Assembly: GCA_963669455.1 (NCBI GenBank) | Contig: OY770026.1 | Coordinates: forward strand, 1,860,001-1,924,000 | Direction of reading: 5' to 3' | DNA: 64,000 nt | DNA from: JAWKWH01 sp963669455 | Lineage (GTDB): Bacteria; Pseudomonadota; Alphaproteobacteria; Rhizobiales; Rhizobiaceae | Shown here: positions 1 through 8,884 of the stretch, piece after piece | Position numbering within the stretch: the stretch's first letter is position 1 | How the letters are laid out: each line of letters begins with the position of its first letter | Notes under the pieces: model-generated | The model's database searches: none | The model's input: the letters and a program-made list of their open reading frames with translations, nothing else | Told to the model about the DNA's origin: nothing | Program-made: the position numbers and the translations under genes

Positions 1-1718
1 ATCTGACAATCAACCTGGCTGACCGCGCGGTCGAAGCAAAAGAACTGCATGGCAAGGATATCGCCATTTGTGGCCGCTATTTCATTGCCAAAACCCTGTT
101 GGAGCAGAAAGTCGCAACGGTCGATCCGCTTGGGCCGGACAATCCCCTGATCTTTTCTGCCGGACCGTTTGCGGGCACAAATTTCTCCAATGCCAACCGG
201 CTTAGCGTCGGCTGCAAGAGCCCGCTTACCGGTGGTATCAAGGAAGCCAATTCCGGCGGCACGTTTGCGTTTGCGATGGGCCAGCTTGAAATCGCCGGTT
301 TCACGCTGAATGGCGTGGCCGAAGACTGGACCGTCATTCACATACCGGCGGACGGTGATATCCGGTTTCTCGATGCGGCACCCTATATGGGCAAGGGCAA
401 TTTCGACACCGCTGAAAAGCTTCATCAGGATTTTGGTCAAAAAATCTCGATCGCGCTTTGTGGACCGGTGGGCGAGTATGAAGGGCTGCTAGCGGGCATT
501 GCATTTTCCGACACGGACAACAGGCCGTCGAGGCTTGCCGCGCGCGGCGGTGTCGGTGCGGTGATGGGCGCCAAGAAGGTCAAGGCGATCATCGTTGACA
601 AGCACAAGATGCCGACGCTGCACGACCGCAAAAAGGTGATGAGTGCGGTCAAGGATTATGGCCGCCAGCTCAATGAAGGCGTCGCTATCCAGGCGTTCAA
701 AACCCATGGCACGGCGATGGTAGCCGACCTCACCAACCGGCTCGGCGCATTGCCGGTGAACAATTTTTCAGGCGGTCAGGTCGTTTCAGCCGATGAGGGG
801 CCGCTGAAGATGGGCGGCGATTATATCCGCGACCTCAATATCGAGCGTGGCGGCGATCCTTCGCATGCCTGCATGCCCGGCTGTCTGATCAAGTGCTCGA
901 ATGTCTATGTCGACGCCAAAGGGCGCGAGATTGTTTCGCCGCTCGAATATGAAACGATCGGGTTGCTTGGCACCAATTGCGGACTGACCGATCCGGACGA
1001 CCTGGCCTATCTTAACGAAACCGCCAACGATCTTGGCATCGACACAATCGAGGTTGGTGCGATGATCGCGGTGCTGATGGAGGCCGGTGAGGCCGATTTT
1101 GGCGATGTCGGGTTCATGCGCGCCTGTCTTGAAGATATCGGCAAGGGCAATGAGCGCGGGCGCATATTTGCGCAGGGGACCGCCCGGGTCGGCGAGCATT
1201 TCGGCGTTGAGCGGGTGCCGGTGATCAAGAAACAGGCGATCAGCGCTTACGATCCGCGCGTTATCGAGGTTACCGGCGTATCGATGATGGCGACGGCGCA
1301 GGGCGCGGACCACACAACGGGAAATGCGCCGTCATTTCCCACTGCTGACCTGGATGTCCAGGCGGTTGCTGCAGAAAGCTATCGCATGCAGGTGACCAGT
1401 GCGGTCGCCGATTCACTTGGGCTTTGCGTGTTCGGGCGCAGCGTGACCGATGTGAACCGCAATCTGATTGCGCAAGGGATCAATGACGCCTTTGACTGTG
1501 ATGTCGATGAGGCGTTTATCGTCGAAATTGGCCGCGAAACACTACGGCTCGAAGCGGAGTTCAACCGGCAGGCCGGTTTTACCGCCAGTGACGACGAACT
1601 GCCGGCGTTTTTCATGAGTGAAGAACTACCTCCCACCAACAAGACGGCGCGGCTGACCGCAGATGAGGTCGGGCGCCTGATGCGGGGGTTCGATGCAGCC
1701 ACCGACATACCGGCCTGA
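1..1718 (+). CDS. Aldehyde:ferredoxin oxidoreductase (AOR) family protein, 5' end missing
   Basis: The reading frame is open from base 3, so the start codon lies upstream of the window; 571 residues are visible. AOR enzymes oxidise aldehydes to acids at a tungsten or molybdenum bis-pterin centre and pass two electrons to ferredoxin. The N-terminal AOR domain shows the run FSAGPFAGTNFSNANRLSVG, and the 4Fe-4S ligands are visible as C-x3-C-x3-C (codons at 870, 882, 894) with a distal Cys in LGLCVFG (codon at 1425). The family is usually about 600 residues, so roughly 30 residues are missing. It overlaps the next gene by 26 bases, which points to a shared transcript with the hydroxylase and ring-reductase genes. 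Substrate is unknown; an aldehyde of the downstream pathway is an inference. Confidence 0.9.
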   Translation, partial: LTINLADRAVEAKELHGKDIAICGRYFIAKTLLEQKVATVDPLGPDNPLIFSAGPFAGTNFSNANRLSVGCKSPLTGGIKEANSGGTFAFAMGQLEIAGFTLNGVAEDWTVIHIPADGDIRFLDAAPYMGKGNFDTAEKLHQDFGQKISIALCGPVGEYEGLLAGIAFSDTDNRPSRLAARGGVGAVMGAKKVKAIIVDKHKMPTLHDRKKVMSAVKDYGRQLNEGVAIQAFKTHGTAMVADLTNRLGALPVNNFSGGQVVSADEGPLKMGGDYIRDLNIERGGDPSHACMPGCLIKCSNVYVDAKGREIVSPLEYETIGLLGTNCGLTDPDDLAYLNETANDLGIDTIEVGAMIAVLMEAGEADFGDVGFMRACLEDIGKGNERGRIFAQGTARVGEHFGVERVPVIKKQAISAYDPRVIEVTGVSMMATAQGADHTTGNAPSFPTADLDVQAVAAESYRMQVTSAVADSLGLCVFGRSVTDVNRNLIAQGINDAFDCDVDEAFIVEIGRETLRLEAEFNRQAGFTASDDELPAFFMSEELPPTNKTARLTADEVGRLMRGFDAATDIPA

Positions 1719-2568
1719 CGCGATGTATCTGCGGCCCGACACACTTGACGATGTGCTTGGTTTGTTGTCGCAGGGTGGCAAACAAATATTGGCAGGTTGC
1801 ACGGATTTTTATCCGGCACTGGGCGAGCGCGCGCCCTTCGAACCCGTTGTCGACATCAGTGCGGTCGATGAATTGCGCGGCATCAGGCAGGAGGCCGATT
1901 GCTGGCAGATCGGCGCGCTGACCACATGGACCGATATTGTCCGGGCGGACCTGCCACCGGCCTTCGATGCACTGAAACTGGCAGCTCGCGAGATTGGTTC
2001 CATACAAATTCAAAACAGGGCAACCATTGCCGGCAATCTGTGCAACGCTTCACCGGCCGCCGATGGCGTTCCGCCATTGTTGATTCTTGATGCAGAGATT
2101 CAAGTTTGTTCGGTAAGTGGCCGCCGGCGCTTGGCTTTGTCCGATTTCATTGACGGGTACCGCTCCACCGTGCTGGCGCCCGGTGAGCTGGTCACATCGA
2201 TCATTGTGCCAAAGAGCAAGGTGGCCGGAGGTTCGGCATTCTTGAAACTGGGCACGCGAAACTATCTGGTGATTTCGATTGCCATGGTGGCGGCGCGGCT
2301 TTCTGCGGGGCCGGATGGCAAAATCGATGATGCGGCCATCGCCGTTGGCGCCTGTTCTGCGGTTGCAAAGCGGCTGGCCAGCCTTGAGGCGAAACTTCTT
2401 GGTCGTGATATGAGCGCGGGATTTGCCGGTGTCGTCGAGGCGCATCACCTGTCGGATCTCTCCCCGATTGATGATGTTCGCGCGACGGCTGCCTATCGTT
2501 TAAGCGCTGCTGTCCAGCTGATCGAACGCTCCCTGGCGCAGGCGGCAAACGGGACGGTTGTGGCATGA
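1693..2568 (+). CDS. Molybdenum hydroxylase FAD-binding subunit (xanthine dehydrogenase family, CoxM/NdhF type)
   Basis: A 291-residue FAD subunit that relays electrons from the 2Fe-2S clusters of its partner to an acceptor. The FAD-binding loop is present as RATIAGNLCNASPAAD, matching the usual TIGGN-type motif, and the N-terminal loop ILAGCTDFYP corresponds to the AGGTDL-type motif. It is close to the usual 280-290 residues for the family. The ATG at 1693 is preferred because five G bases sit four to five bases upstream (1684-1688); the ATG at 1723 has no clear ribosome site but would also give a plausible N terminus. It overlaps the AOR gene at its start and the next gene by four bases (ATGA). 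Confidence 0.9.
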   Translation: MQPPTYRPDAMYLRPDTLDDVLGLLSQGGKQILAGCTDFYPALGERAPFEPVVDISAVDELRGIRQEADCWQIGALTTWTDIVRADLPPAFDALKLAAREIGSIQIQNRATIAGNLCNASPAADGVPPLLILDAEIQVCSVSGRRRLALSDFIDGYRSTVLAPGELVTSIIVPKSKVAGGSAFLKLGTRNYLVISIAMVAARLSAGPDGKIDDAAIAVGACSAVAKRLASLEAKLLGRDMSAGFAGVVEAHHLSDLSPIDDVRATAAYRLSAAVQLIERSLAQAANGTVVA

Positions 2569-5312
2569 GCGCGGCACCTGAGATGATGGTCAATGGCAAG
2601 CCCGTGCCGATTAAAGCGGCCGGGAGTACGCGTCTTTCCTCCGTGCTGCGTGACGAACTTGGGCTTTATGGCACCAAGGTGGGTTGTGATGCCGGTGACT
2701 GTGGCGCCTGTTCGGTGCTGGTTGACGGCGAAATTGCCTGCTCCTGCCTGATTGCAGCCGGACAGGTGTCGGGAAGCGATGTCAGGACAGTCGAAGGCCT
2801 TCAAGCCGATGGCAGGTTGAGTGCGTTGCAGGAGAGTTTCCTCAGCCACGGTGCGGCGCAATGCGGTGCTTGCACGCCTGGAATGCTGGTAGCGGCGCAC
2901 GCATTATTGGCCAAAAACCAGGCTCCCGACCGGCAGGAGGTTCAAGACGCCCTTAATGGCGTATTGTGCCGCTGTACGGGATATTCAAAGATCATCGATG
3001 CGGTTCTGGATGCTTCGACAGCAATTGATGATAGGCTAGAGCTGCCTAGCCGTGTCGGCGACCGCATCAACCACGTCGATGGTATGCCAAAAGTGCTGGG
3101 CGAGACGGTGTTTGGTGCTGATCATCTGCCCGACGATGCTGTATTCGTGCGTGTCATCCGCAGCCCGCATCACCATGCGCAGTTCGCGATTGGCGACAAA
3201 CAGGCTTTTGTCGACAGGCACCCGGGCCTGCTCGGTGTTTACGATGCGTCGGATGTTGCCGGCCAGAACCATCACGGGGTAATCCCGGAATTTGCCGACC
3301 AGCCGGTCTTCGCCGAGAAGACCGCACGCTTTCGCGGTGAAGCGGTGGCGGCGATTGCCGGCGATCGGGACTGGGTGTTGCGCTTCGATCCTGCTGATTT
3401 TCCCATCACTTGGACGGTGCTCGATCCTCTGCTGGAACCGCAAGAGGCACTTTTGAAACAAGCTGCTCCGGTGCCGGCCGGGCGTCCGGACAATGTGCTG
3501 GTGCGCGGACTGGTCAAGCGGGGCGATGCGGAAACGGGCCTTAAACAGGCGGTACACAAGGTCTCCGGCCGGTTTTCGACACCGTTCGTCGAACATGCCT
3601 ATATCGAACCGGAAGCAGGGTTTGCCCGGCGGGTGGACGACGGAATTGAGATTTTCGGCTGTACGCAGACAGCCTATATGAACCGGGACAGCATTGCCGC
3701 GATCATGGGGCTTGATGTGGAGGCGGTTCGCGTTGTGGCCAGCGCCTGCGGCGGCGGGTTTGGCGCAAAACTCGATATTTCCTGGCAACCCTATGTGGCG
3801 ATTGCCGCCTGGGCATTGAAGCGGCCTGCGGCGATTGTCTATTCGCGCGGCGAATCCATGCAATCGACCACCAAGCGCCATTCGTCCCGGATCGACATGA
3901 CGGTTGGCTGCGACGCCGATGGCAGGCTTACGGGAATGCGGTTTGACGGCGTGTTCAATACCGGGGCTTATGCGAGTTGGGGACCGACCGTCGCCAACCG
4001 GGTGCCCGTCCATGCGTCCGGTCCCTATCATGTGGCGAACTACCGGGCCGATAGTGTCGCGGTTCACACCCACCTGGTCCCGGCGGGCGCCTTTCGTGGG
4101 TTCGGTGTGCCACAGGCGGCCGTCGCGCAGGAAAGCCTGTTTGATGAGCTGGCCGAAAAGGCCGGGATCGACAGGCTCGACTTCAGGCTGATCAATGCCC
4201 TTGATGACGGCCTTTCGACGGTTACCGGACAGGTGTTTGACGAGGGCGTGGGCATCAAGCCGTGCCTTGAGGCATTGAAACCACGCTGGCGGCAGATGCT
4301 GGACGAGGCCGCTGCCTATAACGGCAAGGCTGCGGCGCGCGGATTGCCGCTGCGGCGCGGCGTCGGCATCGGCACATGCTGGTATGGTTGCGGCAATACC
4401 TCGCTGCCCAATCCGTCGACGATGCGCATCGGCGTCAGGCCGGACGGCACGGTGGTGCTGCATCAAGGCGCCATCGATATCGGCCAGGGCGCCAACACTG
4501 TTATGGCCCAGATCGCAGCCGAGGTGCTGGACCTTAAAGCCGGCGCCATCGAACTGATTTCGGCCGATACGGCGCTGACGCCCGATTGCGGCAAAACATC
4601 AGCGTCGCGCCAGACATTCGTCAGCGGCAACGCAACCGAGAAAGCTGCCAGAGCCCTTCGCGCGCAGATACTTCGTCATGCGAATACCGGCGGCGAGGCT
4701 GGCCTTTCATTTGAACATGGCCGGATTATCGCTAGCGATGCGGCGGCCGTATCGTCGGTTGTGCTTTGCGATATGCCGGTCAATGAATTCGGCTATGTGT
4801 TCATGGCGGAAGAGACTTATGATCCGCCGACCGGGCCATTGGATGAATGCGGGCAGGGCAGTCCTTACGCGCTTTTCGGCTATGGCGCGCAGCTGGTTCA
4901 ACTGACTATGGACACGGCGCTTGGAACGATTGAACTGGACAGGATCATTGCGGCCCATGATGTCGGGCGAGCGATCAATCCAATGCTTGTCGAGGGGCAG
5001 ATCGAGGGCGGGATTGCGCAGGGCATCGGTTTTGCCCTGATGGAGCAATATGTTGCGGGCCGGACGGAAAATCTGCACGATTATCTTATTCCCACCATCG
5101 GCGACGTTCCCCCGATTGAAAGCATCATCATCGAGGTGCCGGATGCGGAAGGACCGTTCGGTGCCAAGGGGCTTGGCGAACATGTGCTGATCCCGACCGC
5201 GCCTGCGATCTTAAGCGCAATCCGTCACGCGGCCGGTGCGAGATTATATGATCTGCCGGCAACGCCGGACAGGGTTCTTGCCGCGATCAAAAAGGCACAA
5301 AAAGATGGGTGA
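2565..5312 (+). CDS. Molybdenum hydroxylase, fused 2Fe-2S and molybdopterin-binding subunit
   Basis: A 915-residue fusion. Residues 1-150 form a CoxS-type iron-sulfur unit: a plant-ferredoxin cluster with C41, C46, C49 and C61, and a second cluster with C100, C103, C135 and C137. From about residue 165 onward it is a CoxL/XDH molybdopterin subunit, with the glycine-rich SACGGGFGAK region and a C-terminal GAKGLGE that carries the catalytic glutamate of this family. Such enzymes hydroxylate a ring carbon next to nitrogen using water. Together with the upstream FAD subunit it makes a two-gene hydroxylase. The neighbouring ring reductase and the enamidase suggest a nicotinate-like substrate, giving the 6-hydroxy acid; purine or another heterocycle remains possible. 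Confidence 0.9.
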   Translation: MSAAPEMMVNGKPVPIKAAGSTRLSSVLRDELGLYGTKVGCDAGDCGACSVLVDGEIACSCLIAAGQVSGSDVRTVEGLQADGRLSALQESFLSHGAAQCGACTPGMLVAAHALLAKNQAPDRQEVQDALNGVLCRCTGYSKIIDAVLDASTAIDDRLELPSRVGDRINHVDGMPKVLGETVFGADHLPDDAVFVRVIRSPHHHAQFAIGDKQAFVDRHPGLLGVYDASDVAGQNHHGVIPEFADQPVFAEKTARFRGEAVAAIAGDRDWVLRFDPADFPITWTVLDPLLEPQEALLKQAAPVPAGRPDNVLVRGLVKRGDAETGLKQAVHKVSGRFSTPFVEHAYIEPEAGFARRVDDGIEIFGCTQTAYMNRDSIAAIMGLDVEAVRVVASACGGGFGAKLDISWQPYVAIAAWALKRPAAIVYSRGESMQSTTKRHSSRIDMTVGCDADGRLTGMRFDGVFNTGAYASWGPTVANRVPVHASGPYHVANYRADSVAVHTHLVPAGAFRGFGVPQAAVAQESLFDELAEKAGIDRLDFRLINALDDGLSTVTGQVFDEGVGIKPCLEALKPRWRQMLDEAAAYNGKAAARGLPLRRGVGIGTCWYGCGNTSLPNPSTMRIGVRPDGTVVLHQGAIDIGQGANTVMAQIAAEVLDLKAGAIELISADTALTPDCGKTSASRQTFVSGNATEKAARALRAQILRHANTGGEAGLSFEHGRIIASDAAAVSSVVLCDMPVNEFGYVFMAEETYDPPTGPLDECGQGSPYALFGYGAQLVQLTMDTALGTIELDRIIAAHDVGRAINPMLVEGQIEGGIAQGIGFALMEQYVAGRTENLHDYLIPTIGDVPPIESIIIEVPDAEGPFGAKGLGEHVLIPTAPAILSAIRHAAGARLYDLPATPDRVLAAIKKAQKDG

Positions 5313-6831
5313 TGTAAGCGCAAAAAGCCCGAAAAAAATCCGCTGCGATGCCTGTCCGGTGATGTGCTATATCGCTGATGGACGCTCCGGCGCCTGCGAC
5401 CGCTATGCCAATGAGGCCGGTCAACTGGTGCGTCTTGATGCGCTTACCATTTTGGAGCGCAATGCTGAAAAAGGCGGTGAGCTGGTGCCGTTCCTCGATG
5501 CGTCGAAGGAGTGGGACGGCGAGATTATTTCGCAGCAGAAAACATTCGTTACCGCGGTTGGTGCCGGTACAACCTATCCGGATTACAAGCCGGCGCCCTT
5601 CATCGTTTCAAGTAAGGTGGACGGTATCGATATGATCACCGTCGTGACTGAGGGAATTTATTCCTATTGCGGTGCCAAGGTCAAAATCGACACGGACAGG
5701 CATTTGGGGCCTGAGCGCAATCTGGTGCGGGCTGATGGTGAACCGGTTGGCCATGTGACGACCGGCGAATACGGGTCGCAGATGCTGGCGCTTGGCGGGG
5801 TTCACCATCTGACTGGCGGCGGCAAGAAAGAGGGCAGGGTTACCTGCGCCACGCTTTTGGCGCTGTGCAATGGCGAGGCGGTAGAGCTGGAGATAGACGA
5901 AGGCTCGACGGTGGTGGTTCAGGCCGGTCACGCGCCTATTGTCAACGGTGTCAGCGAAGAACGTATGCGCGTAGGTTGCGGCTCGGCGACGGTCGGCATG
6001 TTTGCCGCGCAATGGAAGGGGCTGGTCGACGAGGTGGTCGTGGTCGACGATCACATTACCGGGGTGATGTCGGAGCATCAGGCCGGCAAGGTTATCGGCT
6101 GGCAGCCCACCGGAATAAAGATTAAAGGCAGGCGGTCGACGCCGGGGCGTTATTTCAAGGTGGCGGAACCTGGAACCGGATGGGGCGGGACCAATCTTGA
6201 CGATCCGCTGGTGATTTTGGGCGATTTCGATGCGAAAATCGCAAAAGCCGGACAATCCTTGCTGATGGTCTCGACCACCGGCGAACAGTTTGCCTATTTC
6301 GAACTCGATGAAAAACTGCGCCCGGTGATGCTCGACATGCCCGACCGGCTCATGCAGTCGGTTGGGCGTATCGAGGAAAACTGCGAACCGGCGCTGTGCT
6401 CCGTTGTTTTCGTGGGCGGGGCAGGCGGGTCGTTGCGCGCCGGTGTAACCGAAAATCCGGTCAAGCTCACACGCTCGGTCAAACAGGCGCTAACCTATGT
6501 GACCTGCGGCGGCGCGCCCGCCTATATCTGGCCCGGCGGGGGGATCACCGTGATGGCAGATGTCACCCGCATGCCCGAAAACTCCTTCGGCTATGTGCCG
6601 ACACCGGCGCTGGTGGCGCCGATCGAATTCACCATGCGCAGGACAGATTATGAAGCGCTCGGCGGGCATATGGATCACGTCATGGCGCTTGGCGATGCGG
6701 TTGCCGGCATGCAGGCAAAGCACAATGACCATATCGTCAGGGGCAAGCGGCAGGTCGGCGCGGCGCAGGACAATCCGTGGCCGACGGAACCTGGACACTA
6801 CCGCTGGGCCAAAGACGAGGGCAAGACATGA
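5305..6831 (+). CDS. 6-Hydroxynicotinate reductase-like protein
   Basis: A 508-residue protein resembling 6-hydroxynicotinate reductase (Hnr) of Eubacterium barkeri, the ferredoxin-dependent enzyme that reduces 6-hydroxynicotinate to 6-oxo-1,4,5,6-tetrahydronicotinate. The N terminus carries a cysteine cluster, CDACPVMC followed nine residues later by another Cys, suited to an Fe-S centre. The family call is from recalled family likeness plus context: hydroxylase genes directly upstream, enamidase nearby. The ATG at 5305 is chosen because it overlaps the stop of the hydroxylase gene by eight bases; an earlier in-frame ATG at 5236 would lie deep in that gene. It overlaps the next gene by four bases. 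It is one of the two genes that define this pathway. Confidence 0.78.
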   Translation: MGDVSAKSPKKIRCDACPVMCYIADGRSGACDRYANEAGQLVRLDALTILERNAEKGGELVPFLDASKEWDGEIISQQKTFVTAVGAGTTYPDYKPAPFIVSSKVDGIDMITVVTEGIYSYCGAKVKIDTDRHLGPERNLVRADGEPVGHVTTGEYGSQMLALGGVHHLTGGGKKEGRVTCATLLALCNGEAVELEIDEGSTVVVQAGHAPIVNGVSEERMRVGCGSATVGMFAAQWKGLVDEVVVVDDHITGVMSEHQAGKVIGWQPTGIKIKGRRSTPGRYFKVAEPGTGWGGTNLDDPLVILGDFDAKIAKAGQSLLMVSTTGEQFAYFELDEKLRPVMLDMPDRLMQSVGRIEENCEPALCSVVFVGGAGGSLRAGVTENPVKLTRSVKQALTYVTCGGAPAYIWPGGGITVMADVTRMPENSFGYVPTPALVAPIEFTMRRTDYEALGGHMDHVMALGDAVAGMQAKHNDHIVRGKRQVGAAQDNPWPTEPGHYRWAKDEGKT

Positions 6832-7709
6832 ACGCCTTTTCCGACCAGCCGGTATCTGCGATGTCGCGCGATGGAAAGCGCCTGCATCTAAGGCACGGGC
6901 CGATTGAATTGTTGATTGAGGCTGACGGACCGGCAGATGAAGTCGCTGCCGCCTATCGTCAGGCGGAGCGGGCTTTTAAGGTGGTGCTGCCAGAACTTGC
7001 CGGGGAACTGGACCTGTTGCGCAAACCGGTAGCGCCAAAAAACACCATGCCCGAGGGCATGATCGCGCGGCGGATGTTTGTTGCCGCGTCTGCTCATGCC
7101 GGCCGGTTTGTTACGCCGATGGTGGCGGTGGCAGGCGGCGTGGCCGACCATATTTTGACCACGATGACCAGTGGCCGGAAACTCGCCCGTGCGTTTGTCA
7201 ACAATGGCGGCGACATAGCGCTTCATCTTTCGCCGGGCGAAACCTATCGGACTGGCATCTGTTGCAATGCAGATACCGGCGCGATTGCCGGCATGATATC
7301 AATTAACGCAGGCGACGGTATTGGCGGCATTGCCACCAGCGGCTGGCGCGGGCGAAGTCATTCGCTGGGGATTGCCGATGCGGTGACCGTATTGGCTTGC
7401 GATGCGGTGACCGCCGATGCTGCCGCGACCATAATTGCAAATCAGGTGACGCTGGAAAGTTCACCGGCGATTGACCGTCTGCCGGCAAATGAAATATCGC
7501 CCGACAGTGATCTTGGCGGCAGGCTGGTGACCGTTGCGGTTGGCCGGCTTGGCAGGGCCGAGATCGATGAAGCGCTTGACCGCGGCAATCAGGCGGCAAA
7601 AACCACTATCGACGATGGTTTGATCCATGCGGCGTTCCTGTCGCTTGACGGCCAGTTGCGCGTTGCCGGAGGGGGCAAATTCGTAAAACCGGGGGATGCA
7701 AATGCCTGA
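6828..7709 (+). CDS. UPF0280 family protein (ApbE-like)
   Basis: A 293-residue protein of the UPF0280 family, which is distantly related to ApbE flavin transferases. Visible features include the N-terminal block RLHLRHGPIELLIEADGP, the glycine-rich VAVAGGVADHIL and the block VNNGGDIALHL, where an Asp sits in the position expected for the ApbE-like NGGD motif. The biochemical role of UPF0280 proteins is not established to my knowledge. It begins with an ATGA overlap on the ring-reductase gene and its end overlaps the next gene, so it is translated as part of the same unit. A role in cofactor assembly for the ring reductase is an inference from position only. Confidence 0.8.
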   Translation: MNAFSDQPVSAMSRDGKRLHLRHGPIELLIEADGPADEVAAAYRQAERAFKVVLPELAGELDLLRKPVAPKNTMPEGMIARRMFVAASAHAGRFVTPMVAVAGGVADHILTTMTSGRKLARAFVNNGGDIALHLSPGETYRTGICCNADTGAIAGMISINAGDGIGGIATSGWRGRSHSLGIADAVTVLACDAVTADAAATIIANQVTLESSPAIDRLPANEISPDSDLGGRLVTVAVGRLGRAEIDEALDRGNQAAKTTIDDGLIHAAFLSLDGQLRVAGGGKFVKPGDANA

Positions 7710-8286
7710 CGTGATTGTCAGAAAGACAGCGATTGCCGTCGACGAGATTTTCCACGAGGGCGGTCCGGTCTCGACAGTGCCGCTTATACGCGCTGCCGCG
7801 CTTGCGGTGATCGCAAATCCGTTCGCCGGACGGTATGTCGAGGAAATCACCGGGTTTATCGATGATTTGAGACCTTTGGGACTTCAGATGGCCGCCGACC
7901 TGATAGCGGTACTTGGCGGCAAGTCTTCCGTGGTGGAAGGATATGGCAAGGGCGCGATCGTCGGCGAGCGCGGCGAGCTTGAACATGCCGCCCTTTGGCA
8001 TGCGCCCGGCGGATATTCGATGCGCGAGCTTGTTCCGGCATCCAAGGCGATTGTGCCGTCGGCCAAAAAAGTCGGCGGACCGGGTTGCCGCTTGGATATT
8101 CCTGTCACTCACTCCAACGCCTCTTATGTGCGTTCGCATTTCGATGCCATTGAGGTGGGGATCAACGACGCGCCGCGTGCCGATGAAATGCTGGTGGCAC
8201 TGGTGATGACCACCGGGCCGCGCATTCACCATCGTTCCGGTGGATTGAAAGCATCCGAAATCATCGGGGAGGACGGCTTGAAATGA
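7702..8286 (+). CDS. Amino acid synthesis family protein (PF06684, DUF1185), copy 1
   Basis: A 194-residue member of PF06684, a family whose solved structures have a chorismate-mutase-like fold but whose reaction is not established. The conserved blocks are visible: YGKGAIVGERGELEHA, VPSAKK, YVRSHFD and INDAPRADE. The ATG at 7702 is preferred over the one at 7696 because the GGGGG at 7691-7695 then lies at proper ribosome-site spacing. It overlaps the UPF0280 gene by eight bases and the second copy by four. Together with copy 2 it may form a heteromeric enzyme; this is an inference from the tandem arrangement. Confidence 0.85.
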   Translation: MPDVIVRKTAIAVDEIFHEGGPVSTVPLIRAAALAVIANPFAGRYVEEITGFIDDLRPLGLQMAADLIAVLGGKSSVVEGYGKGAIVGERGELEHAALWHAPGGYSMRELVPASKAIVPSAKKVGGPGCRLDIPVTHSNASYVRSHFDAIEVGINDAPRADEMLVALVMTTGPRIHHRSGGLKASEIIGEDGLK

Positions 8287-8870
8287 AAAAGGCGAAGATC
8301 AGAAAAATCGTCACGATTGTCGAACAGACGAATATCGAGATCGGCAAGGCGATCGACCCGCCCACGCGACGGGCGGCCAGTGTGGCGGTTATAGAAAACC
8401 CATTTGCTGGAACCTATCAGGAAGACCTTGAGGCGCTGATGGCGATTGGCGAGGAGCTTGGCGGTCTGCTTGGCGACAAATGTGTTGCCGCACTCGGTAT
8501 CGAGCCGTCGCAGGCGGAAAGTTATGGCAAGGCGGCGATGGTTGGGGAACGGGGCGAACTGGAGCACGCCGCTGCGATCCTGCATCCGCGGCTTGGAAAA
8601 CCGCTGAGGGCGGCGGTGAAAAAAGGCGCGGCACTTGTTCCGTCATCGAAGAAAATGGGCTCGATGGGGCAGCCGCTGGATGTCCCTCTCGGCCACAAGG
8701 ACGCCGCCTATGTCAGATCGCATTTCGATGGAATGGAGGTGCGTATCAACGATGCGCCGCGCGCAAACGAGATTATCGTAGCAATTGCAGTCACCGATTC
8801 CGGCCGTCCCTTGCCCCGTGTTGGTGGTCTGGAAGCGAAGGATGCCGAAGGCAGCGACGGTTTGCGCTGA
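8283..8870 (+). CDS. Amino acid synthesis family protein (PF06684, DUF1185), copy 2
   Basis: A 195-residue paralogue of the preceding gene, starting with an ATGA overlap on its stop. It keeps the same blocks (YGKAAMVGERGELEHA, VPSSKK, YVRSHFD, INDAPRANE) but differs strongly in the N-terminal third and around residues 100-125, so the two copies are not a recent duplication. The retained conserved residues suggest both are functional. The reaction is unknown. Position between the ring reductase/UPF0280 genes and the oxygenase suggests a step or assembly role in the same catabolic route. Confidence 0.85.
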   Translation: MKKAKIRKIVTIVEQTNIEIGKAIDPPTRRAASVAVIENPFAGTYQEDLEALMAIGEELGGLLGDKCVAALGIEPSQAESYGKAAMVGERGELEHAAAILHPRLGKPLRAAVKKGAALVPSSKKMGSMGQPLDVPLGHKDAAYVRSHFDGMEVRINDAPRANEIIVAIAVTDSGRPLPRVGGLEAKDAEGSDGLR

Positions 8871-8884
8871 GGTAGGAGAGTATC

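Noticed and set aside
3036..4466. A 476-codon open frame on the - strand
   Set aside because: Antisense to the Mo hydroxylase gene, His/Arg-rich translation typical of a shadow frame.
5305..6831. Covalent-flavin attachment motif in the ring reductase
   Set aside because: The nearest candidate, VGAGTT in FVTAVGAGTTYP, does not fit the S/T-G-A-T/S pattern used by ApbE-type transferases.
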